Shown here: piece by piece, positions 21,315 to 33,045 of the stretch
How the letters are laid out: each line of letters begins with the position of its first letter
How positions within the stretch are numbered: the first letter of the stretch is position 1
Assembly (NCBI GenBank): GCA_037126765.1
Contig: JBBCBC010000022.1
Location: 4,216,001 to 4,280,000, forward strand
DNA: 64,000 bases
Origin: Stenogyne calaminthoides
Lineage: Eukaryota; Streptophyta; Magnoliopsida; Lamiales; Lamiaceae
Reading direction: 5' to 3'
The notes under the pieces: generated by a model
Seen by the model: only the letters and a program-made list of their open reading frames with translations
Told to the model about the DNA's origin: nothing
Database searches by the model: none
Program-made: the position numbers and the translations under genes

Positions 21315-21317
21315 TCA

Positions 21318-21695
21318 CCCTACAAGAACTATAAGAAAATAAAGAATGACCTTAAAAAATTTTCAACAAAAATAATCTAGTTTTTAAATAGTGAGGATTG
21401 TCTACAACGTGCCTATGAATTTTTAGAATTTTAGTAGACAAACAAATTACCTACAAACAAACTACCTACATATTTGTAATTTCCGTAGGCAAACTTACCT
21501 ACACAAATAATTCTCTAGGCAATTTACATTTCAGTAGGCAATTATATTTATAGTTTACAAATGACCTATATGATTAGAAAATATTGTAGGCAAGTCATAG
21601 ATAATCCTTACTATTTAAGGACAAAATTATTTTCTCTAAAAATTCCGAAGACATGTTGAAAAATTTCTTAGGCGGTGCACTATTTTCTTGTAGTG
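21318..21695. mobile_element. Non-autonomous CACTA element (MITE), unit A
   Basis: The right terminus read inward is CACTACAAGAAAA, the canonical CACTA end; the left is a one-base variant CCCTACAAGAA. The 3-bp target duplication TCA flanks both sides (21315-21317, 21696-21698). The arms extend inward with matching blocks around TTAAATAGTNAGGATT. 378 bp, no ORF. The same insertion, same length, is in unit B. Confidence 0.8.
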
Positions 21696-21698
21696 TCA

Positions 21699-22017
21699 CT
21701 TCACATGTAAATAAAATGTTGGGACATAAAGTTTATTAATTTATGAAAAAAAAACATATTAATCTATATGATAGTAATATATCAATGAACCAAATTTTTA
21801 TATTTTTTATCAAGCAATTTTTTTTTTTATTTCATACACTCAAAGGTACCCCAAGAGAAATATTTACAAGTATATTAACAAAGATAATCCACAACACTCT
21901 AGTATAATTCTAGGATTCTCTAACCACACTATCATAGATGTATTACAAGGAATTAAAGAGTCGCTAAACACCAACTCCACATTCTCTCTTTCATCTACTC
22001 TAAAATCCTATACACAT
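21699..22017. other. Intergenic, unit A, nothing recognised
   Basis: AT-rich, no ORF; nearly identical to 47080-47397. Confidence 0.4.
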
Positions 22018-22311
22018 TGTATTAGGATTAAATCAAGTGATTTAACCAAGTCAACCATAAAATAAGAAAGAAGATAATTTGCATTTATTAAAATTTCCTT
22101 GGTCACCAAGAAATACTTGGCCACCAAGATTATTTTGTCTCCAAAATTTACTTGGACATCAAGATTTAGGATTTTTCCTTTTTGTTTCTCTAATTTCTAA
22201 TATAAATAGGTTCATCATATTGTATTCTAAAATATAATGAATAACAGATTAGTCTCACCAATTCAATGGTGATTTTCAAATTATTCTCATATGAGTTAAA
22301 TCATCCTCACA
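22018..22311 (+). mobile_element. Putative 5' LTR of a Copia remnant, unit A
   Basis: Ends CATCCTCACA directly before a primer-binding site. It has a TATA-like AATATAAATAGG near 22200 and a start codon-free body, as in Copia LTRs. The left edge (TGTATTAGGATT) is a guess from the TG..CA rule, and no second LTR is seen. Confidence 0.45.
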
Positions 22312-22320
22312 TGGTATCAG
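22312..22320 (+). promoter_or_regulatory. Primer-binding site of Copia remnant, unit A
   Basis: TGGTATCAG, complementary to the 3' end of initiator Met-tRNA as in many plant Copia elements, placed immediately after the LTR end. Also at 47692-47700. Confidence 0.65.
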
Positions 22321-22392
22321 CTTAATCGATCCTAACCTTAATTTTCTCATCTTCTGCGCTTATCATACGGTCCCCTTCGACGAAATTTTCCC

Positions 22393-22580
22393 ATGAACGC
22401 TTCCTCAACCACCGATCCTCTTTCCAACACCATGATCCACATGGTGCCCATCAAGCTTTTCCTCACATTTCATTTAATTAATGTGGTACCGACAGAAACT
22501 TCATATGGCAGAATACTTCGATCTTCTAGGGATTCCTGACGGTACCGCTGTCCAGCCCTAGTCGACCGTCACAGCCACCG
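22393..22580 (+). pseudogene. Copia Gag N-terminal remnant, unit A
   Basis: The ATG at 22393 starts MNASSTTDPLSNTMIHMVPIK, resembling the N-terminus of plant Copia Gag. After a small deletion the frame shifts to WRQKLHMAEYFDLLGIPDGT, the following conserved part. About 60 residues are recognisable before similarity stops, and protease, integrase and reverse transcriptase are absent. A decapitated element. Confidence 0.6.
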
Positions 22581-23098
22581 ACGTAATAAAAAAAAGTTAT
22601 TTTCTGCCGCTTTCTTCTTTTACGCTCTACGCCAAACTCGTCTTTTTTATACCACGATCGAACGATCCCCTTCGATGGCGAAACCCTCGTGTAGTGAGCT
22701 GGTCTCCTTCGTTTCACATCATAGATCGACGGTCCCCTCGATCATCACTCTTCTTCTCTTCTATTTCATTGTTTTCTGTCACGACGAAACTATATCTCGA
22801 TGACACACATCGGCCTTGTCTCCTCCGGGCAGGTTTTTATTTTAGCTCCAATCGTTCGATTTGTCTCTCCTCGTCCGATCCCTCTTGCTCATATGGCTTT
22901 TGAGTTCTTGAGTCCAAGCTTTTTGTTTGCTTGCATCGCGATGTTAGTGTTAGTGTCTAGAGACAATCTATTGTAAGGACATAATACTCGATAATATTCA
23001 GTGTTGGTTTAATATTATTGTTTATTTAATATTAGATGTGTGGCATTACACTTATTAGAATAATATGTTTGATTGTTTACATTTGTTCTTATCTGTGT
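22581..23098. other. Unassigned sequence before the unit junction, unit A
   Basis: Short frames only. Contains pyrimidine-rich stretches (CTTCTTCTCTTC near 22748). The counterpart 47930-48474 carries small indels throughout, arguing against coding constraint. Confidence 0.4.
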
Positions 23099-23528
23099 TC
23101 CCCTGAATCACTGCTGTCATTGAGTATGTGAGAACTCAGATGACTTAAGCATGCTTCTCAAATAGCCCCGATCAAGGATCATCAAGAAAGGGATATTGAT
23201 GATACAATGGAGATTGGTGTGCGATCTGCATCATACGCTTGGAGAGTGCTGTAAGATCTCACTTACTATGAGATACTGGGTATCTCATGATGGATGCACA
23301 AATACCTTAGAGGGTATTGGTAAACACATTCGAGAAACCGTTTGATGTAGTTCCACTATATGTGTCTATGGGTGTCTCGGTTAGTGGGAGTGATGCGATA
23401 CTCCTTTGACTTGAGGTCAATACGCACGATATGTGTGGAGTGATGAACTTTGACCATGATCGACGCTTACACCCTTCCATGGGTAGATATGGCTTGGATT
23501 GGGTTCATCACGGCGTATGCGTGGTTGT
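23099..23528. repeat. Non-coding repeat S, copy 2
   Basis: Near-identical to 1-430 and 48475-48905. It contains the inferred junction between unit A and unit B at its right edge. Confidence 0.7.
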
Positions 23529-23556
23529 TCTTGAGTCCTTTCTTATGAGAATTCTA

Positions 23557-24671
23557 TGTGGCTAATTTTATAACAACTCACAAACAAAATAAGTACGTGT
23601 ACGATATTACGGTAAACAACAAGAAATTGTTGACCCAGTTCGTCAATAAATGACTACTCTGGGGGTATTCCAAGCCAGGGACGTCATATTGCGAGGTTTA
23701 CATATACAGTGCACAATACTTCTCATGGGGAAAAACTTCTACGAAAGATGGTGATTTGGGAAATATATCTGAGTACTTGGGAATTTTTTCTGAACTCCTA
23801 TGGAAAATTTCTGAACCCTTTTCTTGTTCTTTTTGGATCTATTTATAGTACTTTGACAAGCATGTGCTGGCTTGGCAAGCATGAGCTGGAGACTTCGTGT
23901 CTTGCAAGAACTCATGTGATGCTGCCACGTTTTCAACTTTGTCTTTCTGGTTGACCTTTGGATTTACTTGTTTATAAGACATTCTTTTTGTCGTCCATAT
24001 CAACTTTTGCTCGACCGATTGCTCTGCTCGCCCCTTTGATCATATCGATTTTGTACCGGAACACTGTCCTTAACGAGCATACAAGAATGACTATAATGCT
24101 CACCAGATTTGGCGAGCATACTTGTTTGGTCGGGTAAGTCGGGCGAAATTAGATTGTTTTTTGGTCGCCAAGTTGGCGAAAGCATACTTATTTGGCTCGG
24201 CAAGCTGGCGAGCACACTTGTTTAGTTGATAATTATTATCTAGGCGAACACCTCTCCATCGGACATGGTTATTTTAATAATTTATTGATACACGTGTCCC
24301 TCCGACGTGTACTGGCGCTAGAAGGATTTGGCGAGCATACTTGTTTGGTTGGCAAGCTGGCGAGCATACTTGTTTGGTCACCAAGTTGGCGAGCATACTT
24401 ATTTGGTCGCCAAGTTGGCGAGAATACTTATTTGGTCGGCAAGCTGGCGAGCATACTTGTTTGGTCGCCAAGTTGGCGAGCATACATATTTGGTCGCCAA
24501 GTTGGCGAGCATACTTATTTGGTCGGCAAGCTGGCGAGCACACTTATTTAGTTGATAATTATTATCTAGGCGAACACCTCTCCATCGGACATGGTTATTT
24601 TAATAATTTATTGATACACGTGTCCCTCCGACATGTACGAATAAATTGAGGTGAAAACATTGATCACAACA
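23557..24671 (-). mobile_element. LTR of Tat-type element, unit B, with internal amplification
   Basis: Same TGTGGCTAA start and CACAACA end as 462-1239, but 1115 bp instead of 778. The extra length comes from a roughly 326-bp tandem duplication, visible as two copies of the block TTGATAATTATTATCTAGGC (24225 and 24551). It also has about eight more 29-bp GCGAGCATACTT units between 24330 and 24548. Confidence 0.65.
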
Positions 24672-24692
24672 ATACCCCCTAGCCGGGCCGCT
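24672..24692 (-). promoter_or_regulatory. Polypurine tract, unit B element
   Basis: The minus strand reads AGGGGGTAT directly before the LTR end TGTTGTGATC, as at 1240. Confidence 0.5.
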
Positions 24693-24960
24693 TTGTATTC
24701 ATCATGGGGGCCCGACTGTTGGATATATTGAGCGGGCCTTCATGAGTGTCGCTTCGTTTTCTGTGTCGAATTTTCAAAATTTTTAAATCCAGCATCTATA
24801 AATACTATTTTGCCGCCTCAGCCCTTTTTTCTTTCTCTTCATTCTTTCTTCTTTCTTTCTTCATATTTCATCGCGTCTTCAAATTTCCTAAAAAGAGCAC
24901 TCTTATTCCGGCGAAAGATTTCTTCCAGGTAATTACTTCGTACCCCCCTTAATTCCAATT

Positions 24961-27822
24961 ATGACTTCTCGTTCGAGTTCTACCGCTTTAATTGAGTCAA
25001 ACCATAATAGTTCCTCTTCCTCATCTTACCGTCCGATATCCCGTAGTGGTGCTAATGCGCCAGAGATGAATGCCTCGGGTTCAAGATCCCGCTGGTAAAT
25101 TCGACAACCATTTGCCATTCTTTTGTCAGATTATGACGATGCCCTCAATGAATTAGACCGGGATTTAGCCCGCACCGATTTTTTAGATGATTCGGGTGAA
25201 GATTCTTTATCCCAACCCCAAATTGTATCTAGGGTTGTAAGTAATCGTGATGTAAATAGGGGTGCCGATCATTTGAGGGAGGAAATCCCAATAACTGAAA
25301 ATGTTAATGAGTCGAATAGAGGATTTGATGGCGAACAGAACATGATGCTCGATATCCCTGTTGGTCTTCCTCATAGCCCAACATATACCGAGTATAGTGC
25401 TCGCTATGATTTTGAATGGCCAGAACAACCTCACAGGACAAGGGTCGAAAAAATGAATATCCAAATGAGCAAAATTGCAAGTGTGATCGATGTAGATATG
25501 CTCGGCCAATTGTATCGACGGATTACGAGACTCCAAAGGATGTGTTTTTTTACCCTGGTCCCGATGAGTGAGCAGACCAGCCTCCCGAGGGTTATGTTGC
25601 TGTGAACTTAGATACAATGGAAGCGGGTCTTCAATTCCCACTTCATCCGGCCATTACTCGCTTGCTCGTAGAATGGAATATCACTATTACACAGCTAAAG
25701 CCGAATGGGTGGCATATGATTATGAGTTTCCTAACTCTGTTCGGCAAAATAAAACCTGTGTACTACCCAACAATAGCAGAACTTACTCGATTAGTTCATT
25801 TGTCTCGACCCAAAGGTGAACATGGATGGTTGTTCATGGGCGAATGCAAAGTGTAAGGTCGTCGAGGATGTGCCTAATAAGATCACGAATTGGAAAGAGA
25901 AGTTTTGGTTCGTCGGGGGTGATTGGAAAAGTCCTGCTTCAGGATGTGAACCAAATGCTCGTTTAGACATCCCCACTGATTTTGGAATCTGTCGAAGTAA
26001 GTATTTTTGTGGTTTTGCTCTTCACAATGAACTGATTTTAACTTATTTTCTCAATCTCAGGAATTCAAGCAGCAACGGACAAAGAGACAAACGACGGTTA
26101 TTTCAAAGAAATGTCCGCAAATCGATCTTGATCCATACTCGAAACGCCAGGTGAAGATGTTTATCTTCATTGACGAAAGGAAGAAAGGAGGATTGTGTGC
26201 CCCTCACCATTTAGTTGTCGCTAATCCACCGTAGGATTGTTTTTTATACTTGCAAATGTGTTGTGCCCTTTGTTCCTGGTTTCTCTTTCTTTTTAATAAA
26301 TTCTTCCGTCTCGACTTTCCTTTGTCGCCTTATTGTTATAAAGACATCCGAAAGCATACCGAAATGGCTCGAACCAAGAGACCTCAAGAGCTTGCTCGAA
26401 TTCAGCCGAGAGATTCTCAACGAGCAAACCGGGGGAGGCGAAGCAGAGTGAAAAAAGCGAGAAATGACCAATTACCCGGACCGGGCGAGTCGAGTTGGCA
26501 GAAAAAGACAACTCGTTCTGTCGAGCAGGGATCGAGCGACCAAGCTCCCTCTCCAAAGAGATCCAGAAGGGTACCTGACGAACAAAATCCGATAGCTCCA
26601 TCGAGCATCGATGTTAATGAGGCGACCCCTTCGCTGAAATCGACGAATAATCGCCTCTAATGGTCGGTCCGATCCACAAATTGCCGAAATGGAGGTCGGT
26701 ACATCTACTCCACCCACAAAGGGACCTCGAACACAGACTCCTTTGAGTTCCCCAATTCTTCTCCCGAGGACAAGTCGTTTATGGGATGGGACCACCTTTC
26801 GGGAAAAAACAGTATGTTTGCTCGCCTGTTGGAGTGCCTCTTTGTTCCATCTGATTTGGTCGTCTAATCATATCTATTTGTTCTTATAACATGTATGTTG
26901 AACAGATTGTCGCCTCTGATGCCAGAGTTGAAAGATTATTACCGCTTCTCCTAGTGTCCAAACATTCACGGCCTTCCCGAGCATGTCGTCGAGCGTGTGA
27001 AACCCCCATCCGAGCATGGACTACTGAGCTCGAAGAGGCCACTAAGGGTCCAACGACTTTGGAAACCATGCGACTTGGCCTAGTACACCATGGCCAATCT
27101 CTGGTTCTCCTTGAAAAAGGTTACACCGAGTCCGCCCAGCTTCATGCCAACTAAGTGACCCTTATCACGAGTTTCGAAGAGAAGGTGAACGAGCTGACCA
27201 GGACCCAAGATGAAATGAAGTTGGCTCAGGGACAAGTATCCTCAAATTTCCCAAGCAGAGGCTCATAAAGCTCAAGAGGATGCTCAGATAGCTCGGGAAG
27301 ATGCTTTCGCCCGCCAGGAGAGCTACGCCTTGCTCGGGAGGAGCCGCACCGTAATCAGAAGAGGTGGTCGGCATTAGGAAAGTTCAGATTTAGCTGAATG
27401 TTGAGCTCAAAACTCGTAATGCATCGAGATCGCAGAATGCGAAAAACTCGCCTCGCCAACAACTCCTCACCACCAAGAGACCAACACTGTTTGGTATTGA
27501 AAATTCAAAATTGCATAATCAAGAAAATGTTGATTCCATGTCCAATTTCTCCTATATATGCGCCTTTGCAAATGCCATCCGCTCAGCTAGACATACACTT
27601 ACTGCTGACCAGATTACCCCACTCGTAGCCCATCTCGAGAAGTACCTGATCGAAAACCCCCCAGATCTCAACCTTCCAATATCTAATTTGAGTGATATGT
27701 GCGATTTCTCTAATCTTCCTGATGGGATCGAGATTGATGACCCTATTTTGGATGAGGAAGATGGTTCGGATCTTGATGTTGAAGGTATTTATCGACCAAG
27801 CTCACCGAGGCGATGGGTTTGA
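24961..27822 (+). pseudogene. Antisense ORF of Tat-type element, unit B
   Basis: Homologous to 1527-4299 with the same order: Ser-rich start, acidic segment (DALNELDRDLARTDFLDD), the LHPAITRLL/KPNGWHM block, basic region and coiled coil. It keeps sequence lost in unit A: at about 25866-25890 (PNKITNWKEKF) and 26450-26515 (KKARNDQLPGPGESSWQK). The conserved C-terminal part MSNFSYICAFANAIRSARHT and acidic tail are intact. Damage: TAA at 25096 replacing a CAA in A, the shared TGA at 25569, a frameshift in exon 2, loss of the intron 3 acceptor (TAG to TAT near 26896), the shared TAA near 27152, and many small indels in the coiled coil around 27240-27480. Not functional. Confidence 0.6.
25997..26060 (+). 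other. Predicted intron 1 of the antisense ORF, unit B
   Basis: Donor GTAAGT, a consensus plant donor, and acceptor CTCAATCTCAG; same 64-bp length as in unit A. Confidence 0.55.
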
Positions 27823-29353
27823 TCAAAAGCGGGGTGAAAGCGGTGGTCTACCCGAAGACGAAAGAATGTGCTATCCAAATGAGTAGATGAAAGCACGATG
27901 ATCTTTGGGGAGTCGCTCCCGAAGGGACCGAGCAGACGAGGCAAGACTTGCTCGACACATCTCTTCCGCCCACCCCCAATAATGAATTTATTCCTTAGTT
28001 TTGCTTTGTTGAACAATTTCCTCCGCACTACTGTGTAATTTTTGTGTTGTTGAACTTACTTGTTGAACAATTTTCTTTATTTCCATTAATTTGCTTGTTG
28101 AACAATTTCCTCTGATTCGATCGTGGAGGATGAATTTTCTTCAATGAACGATTGATGTTTGTTTTGTTTCCTAGTTTATGCCATTTTTTCTTCCTAATGA
28201 ATTCAACATGATCTGTTTCCACGACTTTTTTGGTTTTTTGATTGTCTTATTGAGGTGCAATCAGTTGATCGCCTTATTTAGTTGCGACGGATGGGTTAAC
28301 TTATGTGCAACCCCCCTTTCTTGTTTCGCGGATCGTCTTATGTTAGCCGTGATCACTATTCGCTTTCGCCTTATTTATTATTTAGTTGCGACCCGTACTC
28401 ATCACTTTCCTTTTATTTATGTATCTGTGAAATCTGAGTCATCTTATTTAGTTGTGACTCCGTACCCATCACTAAAACGCTTCTTTGCATGGTATCTAAG
28501 TCTGGTGTTTCGTCAAGTGAACATAAACTTACGCTCGTTAGCCTTTTGTTACGGTCAGTCCGGCTTTAGGTGCGACCTCGATGAGTTTTTTTAACTAGAA
28601 AAACTTAACAAACAAAAATGATTTTCAACACGTTGTTATTCTATTACAACCTTTACACTTGGGGAGAACTGTTTCTATTACACATAACTATGGGCATCAG
28701 ACTATCGTTTTGCTAAATTCAAAACATCGTCTTGAAATAGACATGAGCTGACCTCATCTCGTCTTCGAAATTGATGTTGACAAGCATGAGCGGATCGGCC
28801 CGTCCTACTTTTCTTCTAGTAATATGCTCGAGCGAAGAATAAAGATCGGTGTTTGCCTCTCCCGACAAGTTGTGATTATGCGAATCGTTGTCCAGATGAG
28901 CATGTGGCGAGCACGCTTGTTCGCTTATATCGGCGCGAAGCAAAAGCCTTCGCTGCGCCATTTCATCCCCTTCAGATGCTGAAGCATGTCGCGATCCGCC
29001 AGCCGCGTTCGTCACGGATGCCACGACATCCCACCCCCTCGGAGAAGATTCTTGGGATGCGTAGGGGACTAGTGATTTACTACTGCATAAGCAGTGAGTA
29101 AAGTGGAGTGGCAATCATGACTCTGCCGAGCATCTTGAATCTGTAACGAGCACCAACCCGTGTCGGGAAAGTGACAATACTGTTTAGAAGAAAATACTTC
29201 TCCGATTTGGATTGGCTTTTTCCAAATTGAAGGAGAGTATTTTCCTTCGTGACTGCGATACGGGGTATAAAGCTCGTACTAGAGCAAGCGCCCGGACACA
29301 TGATTGAGTCAGCAAAATGATTGCTGAATCGAGTGTCGAAAATTTCGTCCGGG
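27823..29353. mobile_element. Inner part of Tat-type element, unit B
   Basis: Counterpart of 4300-5815, with more small changes. Near its end, 60 bp between AGCGCCCGG and GTCCGGGC (29288-29353) is missing in unit A. No protein recognised. Confidence 0.4.
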
Positions 29354-29365
29354 CATACCAAACCT

Positions 29366-29478
29366 AATTATATGTGCAATACACTACAATTAATTATAAT
29401 TTAAACAAAATTCGGGGGTCGGTTCGGATCGTGGTGGGGCGGGGCGGGTAGTGCGGGACTGGTCTGCAGGTTTTGGCG
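29366..29478. repeat. Dispersed GC-rich repeat R, copy B1
   Basis: Same as 5821-5919, extending through TGCAGGTTTTGGCGACGG, which unit A has lost here. It is followed by a segment that joins directly to the LINE fragment, because the 2.9 kb seen in A is absent. Confidence 0.6.
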
Positions 29479-29689
29479 ACGGTAAAAAAATTATCGTAGA
29501 ATCAAGCGTCGCTAAGTTTAAGATCTGATTTGGTCGCCGATCTGATTATGAAAACATTGATATATGTTTTTAGGATCTGATACGATTCTTGAAACTTTTA
29601 AGATCGGTAAAATATTCTTTTTTTATTTTAAATTGCAATGGATTGTTTGACTTTAATTTATATTTTTGACACTTAATATTATTTTTTTG

Positions 29690-29970
29690 AAATGAAAGCA
29701 AGGTTACATGCACGAATGACACGTGTCGATAAGGCCTTCCACAAAGTCCAGAGGTTCAACCCAACTGTACGAACTATCAAAAGAGCAAGACATTCGAGCT
29801 AAAGAATGTGCCACAATATTGACATTCCAACAAACCCAAACCACTTTAAACCTATCATGCTTTTCTATGATTGTTTTCCATTGCTAATTAAATAGCCAAA
29901 AAGGGAGTTGTCTAGAGCCGACGAACGATAAGCGTCACTGACATCGCTAGCATCCGTCTCAACAACCAGG
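29690..29970 (-). pseudogene. LINE RNase H-like domain, 3' part, unit B
   Basis: Counterpart of 8986-9276. The ETDASDVSDAYRS motif and the RNxNIVAHSLARMS ending are readable on the minus strand, with the stop at 29706-29704. The T-run left of it marks the poly(A) tail. Confidence 0.65.
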
Positions 29971-31916
29971 TAGGGGTGTGTAAATTTTGGTCTGGACCGT
30001 AAAATTGGACCAAACCAGACCAAACCAAACCGAAATTCGAAATTCAAAATTCGGGTTCGAATTTCGGTTTATGATTCAATTTTTGGTTTTTAAAAATGAG
30101 CTTTATTTATTTCAGTTTGGTCTTCGGTTTTTACTAGTAAAAAACTGATCAGACCGAACCGAACCGAACCGAAATAATTATAATATTTATATAAATTATA
30201 TATTTATTTATATATAATTTCCTAAAAATTAAAATCTTAAAACCTAATTTAATTTTCCTGATTATATGCCACTTTCACCATCGCTCGCTCTTCACATTTT
30301 GTTCACACTCGGCGGCGCAAGATTGCTGATTGGACTCGTGTTCGCAAGATTGCTGATTTATTGAAGATTTTTTATGATTTGACTTTACGAATTTCTGGTT
30401 CATTATATGTCACTGCTAACTCATTTTTTAACGAGATATATTTGTGAAGGAGTTGGGTATGACAATGATGACAAAGTTTGAGAAATATTGGGGAGATCCG
30501 GGAAAAATGAACAAAGTGATTTTGGGCGAATGTTTTTTATCCACGTCTTAAGTTTGATTACTTGAACTACTCTTTGTGCAAGATGTATGGGTCTGAAAAT
30601 GGTGAAAATGTGATGCAATCTTTGAAGAATGGATTTGCAGAATTGTTCAAAGAATATAATCAAAAGTATCAGCTGGGAAGTGAGGCAAATGCAAGTGGTA
30701 GCCTCTCTCGTCGCCTCTCGAACCCTAACTTGACTGGTGGTACTAATAGCGGAATGCTTTAGGGTTTAAGCGAGGAAAAAAAACCGGTGATGGGGATGGA
30801 AGAAAACAAAATTAGATACCTACTTGCATGAGGACATTGTTGAGGATGATGAACTAGATGTGTTAATGTGGAAAGCAAATTCTTCGAGACTTCCAATTCT
30901 TGCAAAGATGGCTCGGGATATATTGGTTGTTCCTATCTCAACTGTGACATCGAATCAGATTTAATCTTAGGTGGAAGAGTACTAGATGACTTTAGGAGTT
31001 CTTTTAACTCCAAGACTTGTTGAGAGTTTAATATGCACTCAAGATTGGCTACGAGATTCAGAAAGTGAAGCCAGTGATTCAAAGTTGGAGGAGCATGAGA
31101 AATTTGAAAAAATTTATTCCTAATTAGTTAAATCATTAGTACATTCATTTTATATCTTCTTCTTATGTGTAATTTAATTTGTTTTAACACTATTATCATT
31201 TTATATTGCAGATTTGTCTAAAGTTGGTCTCATGTCATCGTCAAACACTAATAATTAGTTACTGAATTCTCCTTCTAGGTACCCTAATATATTATTACAG
31301 AATGAGCAGTGGGTAATACATTATATGCTCATTCAGTTAGTGTGTATGTATATATATTTGCATGAATTTTGTACCTACAATTTATAAGGGTTGTCTTATT
31401 TATTTCTTTAAATTGTGTAGGTAGAAGTTGTTGAAAGATTTTGAAGGCAAAAACTATTGAATGGAGATGAAGTCTTGAAGGCATAAGCTTGTACTTATTT
31501 GTCATTACTTGAGATTGTTCGGAATTGTTATTTGTTATAACTTTTAACCTTTAAGACAACTATTGTACTGATACTTAAGATGTGGGGTGTGGAGCCTAGC
31601 TTTTGGAACCTACTAATATTTAACCTTTTTGAATTGTTTTTGCTTTTGGGAACTACTAAATTGATGCTTACATTATTTTTTATATGTTTTTTTTTACCGT
31701 AGGTCATGAAAAAATTGTATGCTTTTTGTCCTTGCTTTTGAAAATTAAAAAAAAAATCGATTTTTGGACCAAACCGAATCAAAATATTTCGGTCTCAGAC
31801 CGTTGGGTTTTTATAAATACGGTTCAGTTTCGATTTGGTTAAAAAATTCGATTTATAATTCGGTTTTTCATATTACGGTTGGTTCGGTCCACCAAACCGC
31901 CTTTTTGATACCCCTA
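29971..31916 (+). mobile_element. hAT transposon, unit B
   Basis: Same insertion as 9277-11226, with identical 8-bp duplications CAACCAGG at 29963-29970 and 31917-31924 and the same TAGGGGT termini. 1946 bp. Confidence 0.88.
30434..31123 (+). pseudogene. hAT transposase C-terminal fragment, unit B
   Basis: Carries the same blocks as 9740-10431 (KFEKYWGDPGKMNK, LNYSLCKMYG, ELDVLMWKANSSRLP, the RVLDDFRSS region). It has extra damage: a premature stop and indels near 30757-30790, and rearranged bases near 30950-30966, where the SESVFSTGG motif is disrupted. Ends at TAA 31121-31123. Confidence 0.75.
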
Positions 31917-32481
31917 CAACCAGGTGTGTGATTCCCAGCAGCACATCCCAGGCCAGTGCTTGATAAACCCCCCATGCTTCACTTTCCATGACGTTCATAG
32001 AACCACGGCGATAATGAGACCAGAACGGAATGCAATCGTCACTATGATGACGAAGGGTCATCCCTATTCCCATCTATAGGCTGTTAGTGAAAAAAGCCGC
32101 ATCAACATTTATCTCGACAAATGGCTCCTTAGGGGGGGTGCCATTTTAAACACGTTGTATGCTTTTTCGCTGTCTTTGGTCGCAGTCTCACTGCTTTCCA
32201 CTCCACCATGAAGCTTGTCGCAGCGAAAATTACATGCGCTGGTTTCGATGACGCCAAATGGCCCACACCACTACCATCATTCTCTCCGCTTCATCAGTAC
32301 TGATTTCACAAAGAGCTTGATTAAAGAGCTCACTATGTCCTTCAACCTCATAGCACCAGTCATTAATTTTATCCCACAGTCCACTAGCTCTCCAACATTC
32401 TATCGTAAATGGCCAATCTACGAAAAGGTCTGAGATGGGAACCAGTACAGACCGGACCATGAGGTCCTGAGTTCGAGACAC
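31917..32481 (-). pseudogene. LINE C-terminal region, 5' part, unit B
   Basis: Better preserved than in unit A. On the minus strand it has LFVDWPFTIECW..SGLWDKINDW, then STDEAERMMVVVWAIWRHRNQRM, then GIGMTLRHHS..SEAWGVYQALAWD..THLVV before the hAT insertion. The WAIWxxRN pattern precedes the RNase H domain in plant LINE ORF2 proteins. Stops between about 32070 and 32200 break the frame. Confidence 0.65.
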
Positions 32482-32818
32482 AGAGAAGGAAAATTTATTT
32501 CCTCTTGTTGTGGTTCTCCTTGTGGTGGGGGTGATGTTCCCCCTGTTCTGGTGGTTCTGGTTTCGAGTTGCAGTCTCGAGTGGTTCCTCTCTTGTGGTGG
32601 TTGCGATTCCGGTTTACAACAAGACGAAAAGATGTTGCCATGTGCCCGATGATCAAATAAACTATTGTAATTGATTATCTTAGAAAACTATTGTGATTAC
32701 CTTTAAAAAAAATCACGCAGCTAATTGATAACACTATTTAGACTCCTCAATATTACATTTATAGCTATTGTGATGTCGTAATTATATTTTGCTATCACCT
32801 ACAAAACTTCTAGAAGTG

Positions 32819-33045
32819 TGTAGAAAAATGATTCGATGCATTTTTGAATCAAAAGAAGAGTAATCTCATTGAGAGAGAAATGTATACAACCGAGATAGAG
32901 AGAGATAATGAATCTGAGTGAATATCTGTGAAAGCCCTAATTCATCTATTTATATACAAGGGGAAAAATAACACATAAGTGACAAAGTATTAGTTGGTCC
33001 AACTAAAAGTATTAGTTGGTCAGACTTGGTCAATATTCCTTATTA
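32819..33045 (-). repeat. 3' LTR of the Copia element
   Basis: Sense strand starts TAATAAGGAATATTGACC directly after a polypurine tract. It matches the solo LTR at 12159-12385. Confidence 0.92.

Larger units (their letters stand above)
431..23528. repeat. Tandem segmental duplication, unit A
   Basis: The whole segment recurs in the same order and orientation in unit B (about 23529-48905). Corresponding landmarks include the Tat-type LTR (462 and 23557), hAT element (9277 and 29971), hAT MITE (13798 and 39289), HIPP gene (16926 and 42439) and CACTA MITE (21318 and 46699). Most stretches are nearly identical by eye, with scattered substitutions and a few large indels. The unit edges are inferred from where the third partial copy stops matching near 48905, so they are good to a few tens of bases only. 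Position 1-430 would then be the end of a still earlier unit. Confidence 0.85.
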
